Below are positions 20,372 to 32,452 of a stretch of 64,000 nucleotides of DNA, one piece after another. The notes beneath the pieces were generated by a model that saw only the letters and a list, made by a program, of their open reading frames with translations, made no database searches and had not been told where the DNA came from. Source of the stretch: Volutella citrinella (Eukaryota > Ascomycota > Sordariomycetes > Hypocreales > Nectriaceae); contig JAWZSP010000009.1 of the NCBI GenBank assembly GCA_034401135.1, positions 1,240,001 through 1,304,000 of the forward strand, read 5' to 3'. Position 1 is the first letter of the stretch, and each line of letters opens with the position of its first letter. A program made the position numbers and the translations under genes.

Positions 20372-22162
20372 ATGTATAAATCGACACTGCACACCAGCAT
20401 CAGTACTTCATTCCGCGTCATCCCACGGCGCCTGCTACCCCTGCCCCGCCGCTGCTTCTCCACGAGACCCATGGCACAAGAATACAAGCTCAAGGACGTC
20501 ACGTCCCTCGCCCTCGCCGCCGGCGCCAAGCAAGAGGTCGAAGTCGAAGGCATCGAGGGTGGCAAGGTGCTTCTGCTTAATGCCGGAGGAACGGTCCAAG
20601 CCGTCGGCGCCAAGTGCACTCATTACGGAGCGCCTCTTGCCAAGGGTGTCTTGACCACCAGTGGCCGTCTAACATGTCCCTGGCACGGAGGTATGCCATC
20701 GCCCCCGTCTATTTCGAGATTACCGGCATGCTGACAACACCAAGCTTGCTTCAATGCCAAGACGGGAGACGTCGAGGATGCTCCCGCTCTTGACTCTCTG
20801 CCCATCTTCAAGACGGTCGAGAGAGATGGCGCAGTGTACATCACCGGCGCCGAGGCTGACATCAAGAGCTCCCGCAGGAAGCCCAACTTCAAGTGCGCGG
20901 CCGCTGGCGTGTCTCAAACTGAAAAGGTCGTCGTTGTCGGAGGTGGCTCTGGCACCCTTGGCCTCGTCGAAGGCCTGCGCGAAAAGGGCTACTCCGGCGC
21001 CATCACCGTGATCTCAAATGAGGGCTACCTCCCCATTGACCGCACCAAGCTAAGCAAGGCCCTGCTCACCGACCTCGCCAAGCTCTCCTGGCGCGATAAG
21101 TCGTGGTTTGACTCTGGATCTGTGGACTGGGTCAGCGATGCGGCTACTGAGGTCAACTTTTCTGATCGATACGTCTCGACCAAGGACGGTAAGAAGATTG
21201 AGTACACCAAGCTGGTTCTTGCCACAGGAGGCACGGCTCGGACGCTGCCCCTGCAGGGATTCAAGACTCTAGAGAACATCTTTACGCTCCGAAATGCTCA
21301 CGACACCAAGAAGATTGTCGGTGCGATTGGTGAGAAGGGCAAGAAGATTGTCATCATTGGCTCTTCATTCATCGGCATGGAGGTAGCTAATGCTACCGCG
21401 GCGGACAATTCGGTCACGGTGGTCGGCATGGAAAAGGTGCCTCTGGAACGGGTCCTGGGCGAGCAAGTTGGAGCCGGCGTCCAGAAGGTTCTCGAGGGCA
21501 AGAATGTCAAGTTCCACATGAGCGCTGGAGTCGACAAGGCTGAGCCCTCGGCCTCGGATGCTTCCAAGGTCGGGGCTGTCTACCTCAAAGATGGAACCAA
21601 GTTGGAGGCTGATCTGGTGATCCTCGGCGTGGGCGTGGCCCCTTCGACAGAGTACCTGCGTGAGAACAAGACTGTTCAACTGGAGAAGGATGGATCCCTC
21701 AAGACAGACGATAACTACCTTGTCACGGGCCTCAAGGATGTCTATGCCATTGGTGACATCGCCAGCTTCCCCTACAATGGCCCTGGCGGCGAGGGCAAGT
21801 CCGTTCGCATCGAGCACTGGAACGTCGCGCAGCAGTCGGGTCGAGTTGTGGCCGGCCACATCGTCAGCCCGTCGGCGACCCCCGAGCACTTCATCCCGGT
21901 GTTCTGGTCGGCCCTGGGTGCTCAGATGCGCTACTGCGGCAACACCATGAACGGCTGGGACGACCTGGTCTTGGACGGCAACCCTGCCGAGGCCAAGTTT
22001 GTCGCGTACTACTGCAAGGGCGAGACCGTTGTGGCGATGGCCACCATGGGCCGGGATCCTCTGATGGTCCAGAGCGCGGAGCTGATGCGGCGAGGCAAGA
22101 TGCCTTCCAAGGGCCAGCTGCAGAAGGGTCTCGATATCATGAGCCTTGGAGCTCCGGAGTAA
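20372..22162 (+). CDS. AIFM3-like Rieske [2Fe-2S]/FAD oxidoreductase, mitochondrial
   Basis: Two exons (20372-20690, 20745-22162; 54-base intron) give 578 residues. The N-terminal 33 residues form a basic, Ser/Arg-rich presequence with an RCFS cleavage-like site, so import into mitochondria is likely. A Rieske domain follows: CTHYGAPL (Cys82, His84) and CPWHGACF (Cys102, His105). The intron lies inside the second box and its removal completes it. A pyridine-nucleotide-disulphide oxidoreductase domain starts at VVVVGGGSG (about 168-176, FAD). The NAD-binding IVIIGSSFIGMEVA lies at about 308-321, and YAIGDIASF is the second FAD motif. This Rieske-plus-reductase order is that of AIFM3/AIFL and of ferredoxin reductases. 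Cofactors are FAD, NADH and a [2Fe-2S] cluster; the physiological acceptor is unknown. Confidence 0.92.
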
Positions 22163-22985
22163 CTTTTAGTTGAAAGAACAAATTGCAGGGCTTTGGCTCA
22201 GAAGTGAATACGAGAAACATATTTAAGAACAAAGGAAATCCTGTGTTGCAATGGAGGCACTAGGGCTGCTCATGTGAAGCGCCTCCGTGAAGAATCAAAA
22301 CATCTCATCCGATTCACAACAAGCAGACCGACTTGAGTGTGTGATATAGGCATGCTGGCACTTGACATGCCTACATTATGCACTGCTTTACGTCAATGAC
22401 AAGCCAGGTTGACGAATTCATCAAGATCCATATCCATATCCTCTTCTCGATGTTATGCTACAAAGACAACCCTGCAGTCCTGCTCAGCAACGCGTAGTGA
22501 GTACAGGCCTCGGGGATCGTTTCAATAGGTGGGCCTTGATGTTCGTACCAGTGGCGATAGTAGAGGTGCAATGGATTCTTACTGGCTCTTAACAGACAAA
22601 AGCACCTGTAGGTTGTGTCAATCATGCACTGTTACTGATAACTCTGATCCTTAGGGCCTCTGAAATTGAGTACGGGGGGTGGGAGCTAACGTCGATCTCT
22701 CCCCGGGTTGTTGATCAGTGATAGGCCGGCAGTTCCATTCGTCGAACCAACCTTAATTACCTAGAGCATCGTCAGTGGCAAGCCACATTGGGCATGGCAG
22801 ATGGATCTCGGGCAGAGAGTGGGGACTTTTTTTTGCCGGCCGGCTCATCGGGCATGAGCCAGCTCTCCGGCAACTGGTGCCCGCATACTTGAAATGCGGC
22901 ACAGCATCCCACGACTTTTTCAGCTTCCTCCGCCCAAAGTTCACCCACCTGTCCGAATCAATGTCCCAGTACCTGGTTCCGCGAA
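22163..22985. other. intergenic
   Basis: Trailer of the Rieske/FAD gene and promoter of the MFS transporter gene. Only short frames; nothing recognisable. Confidence 0.5.
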
Positions 22986-24390
22986 ATGGGCGATGACAAT
23001 GAGCTACAGGACGGCCCCAGTGATGCCGTCGTGGCCGAGCTGGCCGTCTCGCCAGCGCCGACGGGCAGCGAGGACTACCCCGAGGGGGGCCTGCAGGCGT
23101 GGTTGGTCGTGGCCGGCGCCTGGTGTGTGATGATCCCGTCTATGGGGTTCCTCAACACGCTCGCTCCCCTCCAGGCCTGGCTGTCTGAGAATCAGCTGAA
23201 GGGCATGTCCGAGGCCCATACCGGCTGGATCTTCTCCAGCTTCGCCTTCTTCATCACAGCGTGTGGCGCCCAAGTCGGTACGTGAACGGCGGGAATTCAT
23301 TCAAATATCCGGTTAAAGGTCCGCTAACTCGAAATTCAAAGGCCCCATATTCGACGCACACGACATCAGGCTCCTGCTCTTGCCCGGGTCGGTACTCCTC
23401 GTCGCTGCTCTGGTCTTTTTGAGCTTGAGCACAGGTAAGCTCCACCAAGCTTTCTTTATCATCCGCCGCCGCTGACCTCCTCTAGAGTTCTACCAGATCC
23501 TCCTGTCCTTTGGCGTGCTGGGTGGCATGTCCTCGTCCCTACTGTTCAACCCAGCGATATCTGCCATCGGCCACTGGTTCTGTAGACGAAGAGCCCTGGC
23601 AACCGGCATAGCGTGTACTGCAGGAGGAATAGGCGGCATCGTCTTCACGCTGATAATCCAGTACCTTGCGCCTCGCATTGGGTTTCCCTGGGCAATCCGT
23701 GTAATTGCCTTCCTCTCGGCAGGACTTCTCGCCTTCGCCAACATCACCCTCCGCAAGCGCTTTCCCCCAAAACCCAGCGCCAAGATCGTCATCGACTTCC
23801 GCCTCCTGCTGGAGCCTAAGCTTGCTGTCACCGTCTGCGCCATCTTCTTCGTCGAGTTTGCCGTCTTCATCCCGTACTCGTACATCTCCTCGTACGCCTT
23901 CAGCCACGGCATGGACATGGAAGAAGCCCTGCTACTAAACGTCATCCTCAACGCCGGCGCCATTCCGGGTCGAATGCTCCCCGGCTACATTGCAGACCGA
24001 GTTGGCGCGTTCAACACCATGTGCGTCACCTCGCTGACGTGTGCACTTCTGGTGCTGAGCTTCTGGCTCACGGCCGGTACCGACAAGGCCAAAATAATGT
24101 CCTTTACTGCCCTCTTCGGCTTTTGGTCCGGTGCGGCCATCAGCCTGGCGCCTGTCTGCGTGTCGCGAGTGTGCACAATAGAAAACCTCGGCAAGGCCAA
24201 TGGCCTGGCATACTTCATTGCTAGCTTCGGGGCTCTGATAGGCATCCCGATAGCCGGCGGGCTCTTGCATGGAGGGCGCGGGTCTTATGACCACTTGATT
24301 ATATTTTCTGGCAGTGCATATGTCATAGCGTTTTTTGCATTTTGTACGGCGCGGGGCGTTGCTGGCGGTTGGAAACTCGGGTACTTTTAG
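22986..24390 (+). CDS. MFS transporter, monocarboxylate (MCT/MCH) type
   Basis: Three exons (22986-23277, 23342-23434, 23486-24390) give 429 residues. The entry motif PEGGLQAWLVVAGAWC is typical of the fungal monocarboxylate-porter-like branch of the major facilitator superfamily. Other family marks are GVLGGMSSSLLFNPAIS in the second exon junction region, HWFCRRRALATGIACTAGG and PGRMLPGYIADRVG (the RxGR-like loop of the second half). About 12 hydrophobic segments are present. Length is normal for the family. Introns of 64 and 51 bases have CTAAC and CTGAC branch sites. Yeast relatives include the riboflavin carrier Mch5 and orphan Mch proteins, so the substrate cannot be named from sequence. 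No nearby enzyme points to a substrate. Confidence 0.88.
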
Positions 24391-25056
24391 CCTGTATTGC
24401 CATATTACATGCGGGATGATAGATGAAAAATGGAATACAGTCGTGAGGTTCTTGGCCTCTAGTATGGTTTTGGGATATATCATGTTGCGCGTGAGAGCAC
24501 GAAAGTTTTTACCCAGGTCATGACTTCTTGTATCAACGCTCCACATGAGTGTAGTGTGTGCTAGCTCTGGCCTAGAAACTGTTGTGCTTGGCATGCGACG
24601 TATTGTGCCTCACCTATACACATTTAGTGTATGGCATTTATGCCGCATGTCAGTAGGCATGCTTCTGGTTTTTCAATGTCCCTTTATATGAAATGAGATC
24701 ATGGATAACACGAGAAGGAGCCATGGGACCTAGAGCGATCAGGTTGAACCCATGAAGCAATGCTTCATGTTACTTCTACTTCTACTTCCCTTAATTGGCA
24801 ATGGCGATAGACCCCTGTGCAATCGAACTAACAAACCGTGTACAGGATATTGTCATGATAATTGTTACGTCCCGGTCCATTCATAAGGGGTCACATCATT
24901 TGCATCGCCCTCGTCCTTGCGTTGGATTGTATTTGATAATTAGTTCATTAAAAAGACCTTGCGGCCTAAGCAAGAGCTGACCAACAGCTCCGTGGCTGAC
25001 CTCTATCCTCGCAATGCTATGCGTCTATATTTTTATCCATCATGCGTATACAAATC
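24391..25056. other. convergent intergenic region with hairpins
   Basis: Region between the ends of the transporter gene (plus) and the rhodopsin-like gene (minus). It contains a perfect 9-base inverted repeat at 24751-24769 and shorter palindromes near 24620-24645 (TACAC...GTGTA, GGCAT..ATGCC). No gene. Confidence 0.5.
24751..24769. repeat. perfect inverted repeat, 9-base arms, 1-base spacer
   Basis: CATGAAGCA and TGCTTCATG flank a single A. It sits between two convergent genes. It could form a hairpin in a long 3' UTR; a role in 3'-end formation is only a guess. Confidence 0.6.
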
Positions 25057-26496
25057 TCATCGAAAGCCAGCGTTCTGTGATGGCCCATCTGTCGATGGTG
25101 ATGGCGAGGGCTGGATGTTGTCAGCCGTGACGTGGACCTCCTCAGTCTTTATGATGCCGCCTGCCGGCAGGCTGTTCAACTCGACCTCGCTGCCCAATTC
25201 GCGGTCGACATCGTTGTCCTTGTTCCGGCTCACGCTGTAGGTCCTCCAGTACACGCCCGATCCCTGGTTGAGCGTCGGCTTGGTTCGCTTGGCGCCTTCA
25301 GAGGCAGGTCCGTACGGAGTGTCCTTGTATTTGTAGTCGCTGCCATAGGTACCGTTGACGATGTGTGCGAGCTTTCGGAGCAAGGGTCTTAGAGCCGTGA
25401 GGGCGACGACGGCGATGGAGACGGACAGTTCCGAAGTACCCCAAAGATCTAGATGCACGCCCTGATTAGCTGGAGCTGTTTGATGGGAAATCGGGGAGGG
25501 ACAAACGTACTGCTAGCATAAGTGACTTGGTCCTTGAGCAGGTTGATGAACCGGGCCAAGCTGACTGCAATCGTAATCAGGCCTAGGGCGAAGATGACAC
25601 AAAGACCGACCTTGTCGCGGAACCTCGCGAGGTTCAAGTTCTTGACGATAGGGAAGGGATAGATGACGTCTATTCGCTGTTCAGTGGCTATTCGATTGCA
25701 CAGAATGGGGTACATACTCAAAACTTCGGTGGTGAAGTGAAGTGCCCAGGTGACTTGGTAGGCATAGTCCGAGTCGAAGACGCTGCAGGACCCTTCCTCA
25801 ATTGGCTTGACCTTCCTGCGAAAGAAGGGTTAGCACGATGGGAAGAAAAGAGTCGTCGGTGGGCGCGGGTTACCAGTTGATTGACACATCCGTCCCGCAC
25901 CATAGACTGTTGATGAATATGGTGACCAGAAAGCACGAAACCGTAAAGCCTGTTAGAGCATACAAGGCTATCCGCATCTTTCTGGAGCCGGTTGGGACAA
26001 GTGCATAGTAAAAGGCGATGATGCTGAATTTGGGGAAGTAGATGCCGGAATCAAAGAACCATCCGACCAAATACCGAGCCTGTGTGGTGGGAGAAGCCGT
26101 GTTAGCTGATGTGTTTCTGGCATGAGAACAAAACGGTGGTGGCGACTCACAATCAGCGTCTTCTCGCTCGGGTCTTCGTAGTTGAGCCACTCATCCTGGG
26201 AGAAGATGACGGTGTCGACGGAGATCAAGCCAATGCCGGCGAGGCCACCGACCAAGAGGAAGTAATCGGATGCATTTAATGGCGACTTCCTCAGCTGCAC
26301 CCGCACAAAGACGCGAGCGGCGACGAAGAGCAGGGCGACGAACAGAAGAGTCCACTCCCCCGCCTAGAAGAGGGTTTCAGGTCAGAAAGTTTGCAGGGCG
26401 CGGATGATCGACGGGCGGGGCCTGTCAAGAAACAACGACGACGGAAGACACGGTTCGGCAACGAGGTCGACTCACTATTACTGCGGCGATGTTCAT
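25057..26496 (-). CDS. PTH11-like rhodopsin-domain integral membrane protein
   Basis: Six exons: up to 26476, 26363-26151, 26079-25874, 25815-25718, 25669-25511 and 25469-25057. From the Met at 26496 (MNIAAVI) it has 369 residues. The domain is the fungal rhodopsin fold: helix 1 EWTLLFVALLFVAARVFVRV, DYFLLVGGLAGIGLISV, ARYLVGWFFDSGIYFPKFSI, and a Cys-containing loop before YQVTWALHFTTEVLNVIYPFPIVKNL. The cytosolic tail is polar. PTH11-like proteins are candidate G-protein-coupled sensors of surfaces or nutrients; the ligand is unknown. The frame stays open upstream of the chosen Met (CGDPELKDKVCENR looks coding) without an ATG before a stop. The true start may therefore lie in an unseen upstream exon. 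The last intron, 25470-25510, is only 41 bases and its acceptor is uncertain. Confidence 0.75.
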
Positions 26497-26904
26497 GACC
26501 GGGCGGTGGTCGATCAACAAAGCACGGTTCTCGCAAACTTTGTCTTTCAACTCCGGATCGCCACAGGTGGAGGAGATCAAACATGTCACAGTTAGCCGGG
26601 GGACGCGGGAAGGGACGCATTTTTAGCACAAGCCTGCATTTCATTAGGGGACCAAGCGTCGGCCCACGGCCGCAGGCAGAGCCGAAGGACCTTCGCCTAG
26701 CGGCTCTATCTCCAACGCTAAAAGCCTAAAATCTTTGTCTACTAATCAAGGCGAGGTTGGCGGGCGACTCATGCACCCGCCGCCTCTTGGCTGCTCTCGG
26801 CACCAAATGAATCGAACCAACAGCCCACCACTACATGCTACACTCCAGCGCACTACCAAGTTTTTCCCCCTGGCTTGGACTTGGCAGGAGGCACACTTGG
26901 GCTT
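26497..26904. other. intergenic, possibly containing an unresolved 5' exon
   Basis: Lies upstream of the rhodopsin-like gene and downstream of the DUF3237 gene. In-frame coding-like sequence continues from 26496 to about 26590, so part of this stretch may belong to the rhodopsin-like protein. Confidence 0.4.
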
Positions 26905-27706
26905 TTAGTAAGGGGCCGGGATGGTGACCTGTCGCAGCTAATTAGCACGAAGAAAGCAAGCGTCTTGTCGTCAGTGGAGGCACGCTTACCTCCCAAGCAT
27001 CAATCAGGATGTACTTCTCCAGGTTGGGCGAGTGAAGAGTGCCCACGGCGACGATGTTGTTGAGCCAGTAGTAGTCTGGGTGTCCCGTCTCGAAGCGGAT
27101 GCGCAGTAGGGTTCGGGTGTCCGGGTCCGCGGCGCCCTCGGTGCGGATGTAGATGTTGGCGCCGTCGTGGGTCACCAGGTTGTAGCGGGTGTCGGGGTGG
27201 AAGACGCCATCCCTGTCCTCCCATCCCCAGTCGGCGCCGAGATTCATGATTGTGCCTGGCGGGCCGAGAGGAGACATTGGTCAGCCGCAATGCTACAAAG
27301 AAGAGTCGAAGACATGGCCAATGGGAGGCATGTAAGCCACGTGTGAGCGTGCATGGGCGGATCGATCGAAGCGAGGTGACAAGCCAGGGCATATCCCAGG
27401 CTGTCCCAGGCTCGACGGTTCACTTGAATCACTTCACTCACCCTTCATTCGGGGGCCCTGGAAGCAGCCACCAACAATCGGGTAGACATATCGGTGGTTC
27501 CAGTTGTTCTGGCCCATGTCGATCTCGGTGCCCGACAGCGTGGCATTCATCGAGTACAGGAACTTGAATCCCGGCCTCCCCGGCTTGGTCTTGTCGAGGC
27601 ACGAATCCTTGCCAGCGCTGGCCCGAGCCAGAGCGTCGTCGTCCCGGGGCGAGACAAAGGCGGCTTGCGCCACCGCCACCAAAGATAGGAGGCTGGCCCA
27701 ACGCAT
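26905..27706 (-). CDS. secreted DUF3237 protein
   Basis: Three exons (27706-27442, 27255-26990, 26937-26905) give 187 residues. A signal peptide is clear (MRWASLLSLVAVAQA). The mature part carries FKFLYSMNATLSG, YVYPIVGGCFQGPRMKGT and then GADWGWEDRDGVFHPDTRY, followed by YWLNNIVAVG, the signature blocks of DUF3237, a small beta-barrel family of unknown activity found in bacteria and fungi. The final exon encodes only ten residues (ending IPAPY) after a 52-base intron with a GCTAAT branch site. The first intron is 186 bases. One N-glycosylation sequon (NAT) lies after the signal. Family assignment is good; function is unknown. Confidence 0.8.
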
Positions 27707-30700
27707 GGTGATATGACCGGTGATGTGATATGCAAGAATAGAAGAAGCGGGTGCAATTGGATTGGATTGCTTGAGGAAGGATGGACGGGATGGCTTGCAG
27801 AGCGGGCAGCCTAGCGAGTAAGGGAAGCCGTGAGACTTTAATACTTTATTGATTACAGAGGACCAACGACCCCATCTGACATTGCTGATCCCAGTCTAGC
27901 ACCCAAGGCTAATGTGCGTTTGGATGGACCGCCCAATTCCGCAGGAGTCATGTCCATGCAGGGCAAGCCAGCAACACCCGCCCAGCAGACCTCCAATCGC
28001 AACACGCCGAGGGCCTCGCGTTATTCCCGTGCGAGGGCATGGGCCAGTGGCTAAGCAAGCTACGGTCGTTGGATGCGGCTGGCCAGGTGAGAAAGCCCAG
28101 CAGCGGCGACGGTGGGTGGGTGGCCCGTATATATGGTTCCTAAACGGGCATGTGGACGCCATCTCCAAGACTCCAACCCCAGATCCTTGGCCACCGCAGA
28201 ATGCGACGAGGCGTGCATGGGCACGGGCTACCTCGTGGTTGCCACCCGGCTCCTTGGCCCTCAGCTCAGCGTATGATGGCTGCCATCTCCGCTGCGCTGA
28301 AGAAAATGCCTGTCGTGGTGTGGGCTACGAGTAAATAGCGTCGCTTGGCCGGTCCCTTAGTGCCAGGAACCTGGCTCGCCCCGATGTCCCCGGATCACCA
28401 GAGCTAAGACGATTCGGCTCTTCGTGTTCCACAATGTCAGTGCCCGACCGTCGTGCCGCGGATATCAGAGAGATGCCCATGGCCGTTGTTCTCCCGCCAG
28501 ACACCTGGATCCATCATCCATGCGGTTTCCTCAATTTCCCAGAGCTGTCACCCAACACCCACGATTGGTAATCGGGACCCTGGAAATAGCGCAGAAATGA
28601 GCTTCAAATTTGCAGGGCCGTTCTATACTGCATTCGGCTATCCGCCTCATCGAAGGCTGTGAATCCTCGTGGTGGTGAGCCGTAGCGGACGCCATCTACG
28701 TAGTTGATCCGTTGAAATGATGCCCTCCCTCACATCCCACGTGCGGAAGCTTCGGATTAGTGGCAAGGGATACGAGTCTCTTCGCCGGCCATTAGCCGAT
28801 GAAAGATTCTCGGTATTCGGCCGCGGACGTCTGTGACAGCGAGCCCAAAGTCCACCATGTAATATTGCCGTCCCATACGCCATTGGAATCACCCCTAGTA
28901 TCGCATGCCGGGATTGATGATTGAAAAGTGCTCATCAGCTGTCCCTCAAATACCTGATACTGCAAGCATGGTTTGTCTACTAAACTTCGTCGTATGGCAG
29001 AAGCGGGTTAGTCTCTGTGCTCTTGTGGACGACCTTGATTCTTGAACCGAATCGGTATGCCAGCTTTCTCAGGAATTTCGGTCAACTCGAGTAAAAACTT
29101 GGCCCTACAAACAATCTTTCAACATTTTTAATGAGTCTACCTAGCCTTTTCTTTCCCATACCAACTTGATGAACAAGTGGCTATTGAGTACAATCGGCGT
29201 TGGTCAGGGACCACTTGACACCCGCCGCCCTTGAGCTAAGCCTATTATCCAAGAGTTGGGTGACCTTGCTGTATGTCAGTTCTCTACTACATCTGGAAGG
29301 CTTTATTGTTGTCCCAGTGTCTTTTCGGCATTGAAGAATCTGCATCGGCTATCTCATATCTCTCATAATGCGAAATGTGTTGCCCCATCGCCCAGCGCCT
29401 TCAAGTCATAATAACTCTCATTAGGTCGGCTAAAGTCCATTTAATAGTCATTTTCATAGTTTCTTGCTCAGTCCATTAAAAAAACAGAGTGTTGCTGACT
29501 CCATCAATCCTCGAAAGCCATTGTTCCTTTCTCAAATTAACTCACGGCGCACCCGATTAATTGACCTGCTAGACTATCAGCTAGCGATACAAGCATGGAG
29601 GAGAGTAGTCTCTTAGCAGCCACATCATGAGCACCTTGGTAAGGTTTAGCCAGCTATAGCGAACGATTAGCTATGGGTGGGCGATATTCGAAAGTACTGT
29701 TCAAGACGCTTGCGAGATGCGACTGGAACTGCGATTAAATACGAGTTGGTTCGACTACTGGGTCATAGTAGGGCATTTACTGTTCCGATCGCTTTGCATC
29801 ATATACGACGATGGTTAATTGTGGGTTCTGTCAGCTGTTTGAACTGATATTGTGTCACTCAAGATTCACCCCCGAGCGGCCGAGACTGAAACGGCTTGCA
29901 TATAATGTCAATTGACGGCTGTGGGAGCAGCTCATTAAGGTCATGTTGATAAGCTGTTATTCAGTCAGCAAATTTAGCTTTCCCCAGCAGTCTTGTAACT
30001 GCCACGTAATTCTAGTTTACAGGCTTTCCTCACTGACCGACGAGAAAGAAGCGGCGTATCATTCTAGGCGCTCGGCCCCTAGAAAGATGCAGCTGATAGA
30101 GTCTGAATCATTGCAGCCGGCGGCATCAATGACACAGCTCGTTTCCTGGAATGATTCAGATTCATCTTCACCATTCCACTACTGTTGCAGGCTCCGTACG
30201 AATGTTCACCATCGATGGACCATAACCATTTTATTGAACCTCGACTCATAAAAAACATGAAAGCACCGATAGTATTTTTGCTGAGAGCTTTGAAGTTCGA
30301 ACACCATGTAATCGTACTATTATTGTAGATTAAGGGGCCATGCCGCCATGGGAAGTTTTGGCCTTGGACGCCCTCGACTATTTTGGCCATGGTGCCCGAG
30401 GTCCCACACGCAAAGTATCAGGCTTCTCACATGTAAATTGGCTTTCATTTACAAAAGATATATCTCTTATTCTCGTAAGTAACATCGACGACGCAGACTG
30501 GGGATAGGCCAAAGGGGCGGAAGCTCAGAACTGAGCGGCCCGCTTTGTGGACAACATCATCAAATGACTACGTAGGGTAATTCTTTAAACTTGACACCAG
30601 GAATCTCACGTCACAATGAGCAGTTGGCTGGGCTGAATAATAGTCGAACTTCAAGTTGTGTAACTCATCATTCTCGGACATTTCTCTCCTTTGGAAGTCT

Positions 30701-30920
30701 GTTGCGTGATGGTGACTGCATGCCGGGAGTCGATGACGTAGCCCGTTCCGTCACCATCATGGGATCTACAATGACTCCAGATGCATCCAAACAGCGGGTG
30801 ATGACTATTAGTTAATGGCGGCCTCATTTCTGAGCATTTGTTTGTTTTCTTAAAAGGCTACGGCCCTGTTCCCCAAAAGCTGATATTGCTTGACTGCCGT
30901 CATCTACCATTGTCGACAAC
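27707..30920. other. 3.2-kb divergent intergenic region, partly A/T-rich
   Basis: Largest gene-free stretch of the window. 27707-28900 has the base composition of its surroundings and short meaningless frames. About 28900-30550 is enriched in A/T and stop codons in all frames and may be a mutated relic of a mobile element or an old non-coding region. No terminal repeats, target duplications or protein relics can be recognised by eye. The right end is the promoter of the alcohol dehydrogenase gene. Confidence 0.5.
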
Positions 30921-32452
30921 ATGGCCACATCCCAACTGGCATACAAGGCCGAAAAGGCGATTGGCCACGGTGATAACTCCATCACAAAGCAAGATGTCTC
31001 CACCTATGACGACATCGGAGACCCGAGGGAGACAATGAAGGCTTTGGCTTGGATGGGCAAGAACAAGGTAGAAATGGGTACGAACATGTGTGACTTGACC
31101 TCGCCACCTTTCCTCGCTAACAGCACCAACAGTGGTCGCGTCAAAGCCAACAATTATCGAAGACACAGATGTAATCCTGAAAGTTACCGGCAGCACCGTC
31201 TGCGGCTCTGACCTCCATCTGTATCACGGCACTGTTGCCCAGCTTAACGAGGGCGACATCCTGGGCCACGAATTCTGCGGTGTCGCGGAACAGGTCGGAC
31301 CCGGCGTCAAGGGCGTGCAGGTCGGTAAGCGCTACGTCGCTTCATTCCAGATCGCCTGTGGTGACTGCTTCTACTGCAAGAGGAAGCTATCGTCTCAGTG
31401 CGAGAGGACCAACTCCAACACCACGGCCAAGGCCATGTACGGGGGTCGGACAGCTGGTATGTTTGGCTACTCGCATTTCACTGGTGGGTTCGCTGGCGGC
31501 CAGGCCGAGTACGTCCGTGTGCCTCTTGGAGATGTCAACCTGCTAGAGATTCCTGTCGAAATCCCAGATGAGAAGGGTAAGCCATCGCAAACGGTGGTCC
31601 CGCACCCGGTCTAGTCGGCCTAACACTGAACAGCGCTGTACCTTTCGGATGTCCTCGCGACTTCCTACCACTGCGTTAAGGACACTGTCGTCAACTCGGG
31701 AGATGATGTAGCTGTCTTCGGAGCCGGCCCTATCGGCCAAATGGCTGGCGTGTTTGCAGCTGACGAGGGCGCCGGCAAGATCATCTTCGTCGACACCCAG
31801 CCAAGGCTCTCCTACATCAACCAACACTGGCCGGTCAAGTACCAGAGCAAGCTACACCTCGTCGACTACAAGAAGCTATCTCACGGGGCCACAAACAAGG
31901 AGACCGTGGTCAGCCGCCTCAAGGAGCTCTGCGACGGGCGCGGGCCCGACGTGGCTCTCGAGTGCGCAGCGGGTGAGTACGCCAAGGGCTGGGCGCACTG
32001 GCTGGAGATGGCCGTCGGCGTCGAGACGGACACAAGCGAGATTCTCAACGAGATGGTCGAGTCGGTGCGCAGCTTTGGGCGCTGCGGCATCACGGGCGTC
32101 TATGTTGGATATGTAAGTGAAGCGGCGTGTGCGATCCTGCTTTCCCCAGACCATCAAAACTAACTGCGGCCAGACCAACCACTTTAACGTTGGATCGCTC
32201 ATGCAGCGCGGTGTCCGTCTCATTGGTAATGGCCAGGCCCCCGTCCACATGTACTGGAAGGAGCTGCTTGAGATGATCAAGACGGGCCAGTTGGATCCGA
32301 TGCAGATGGTGTCGCACCGCGTGAGGCTGGAAGACCTCGACAAGGTCTACAAGAAGTTTGCGGCCCGGGACGAAGGGATGCAAAAAGTATTTGTCCAGAC
32401 CAAGTTTTCATTTCCCAAGTCTCCCGAGAGCCCAGATCTGACTGTGTATTGA
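30921..32452 (+). CDS. zinc-dependent alcohol dehydrogenase (MDR family)
   Basis: Four exons (30921-31077, 31133-31576, 31634-32112, 32174-32452) give 452 residues. The protein oxidises an alcohol with NAD(P) using a catalytic zinc. VCGSDLHLYHG and LGHEFCG carry zinc ligands. The structural zinc loop is CGDCFYCKRKLSSQC. VFGAGPIGQMAG is the Rossmann glycine motif. The segment DVALECAAG, then ITGVYVGY spliced to TNHFNVGSLMQRG, is typical of the fungal formaldehyde/alcohol dehydrogenase-like branch. The last acceptor was chosen (32174) because it gives the GYTNHFN join known in relatives. The protein is longer than usual (about 380-400), mainly through a 45-residue N-terminal extension before MKALAW. 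The substrate is not determinable; there are no pathway neighbours. Confidence 0.88.

Noticed and set aside
20368..20378. TATAAA overlapping the proposed start of the Rieske/FAD gene
   Set aside because: The sequence downstream codes a convincing mitochondrial presequence, so the ATG is kept and the TATA-like word is taken as coincidence.
26805..26825. Possible tRNA T-loop (GGTTCGATT on the minus strand)
   Set aside because: Flanking bases do not pair, so no cloverleaf.
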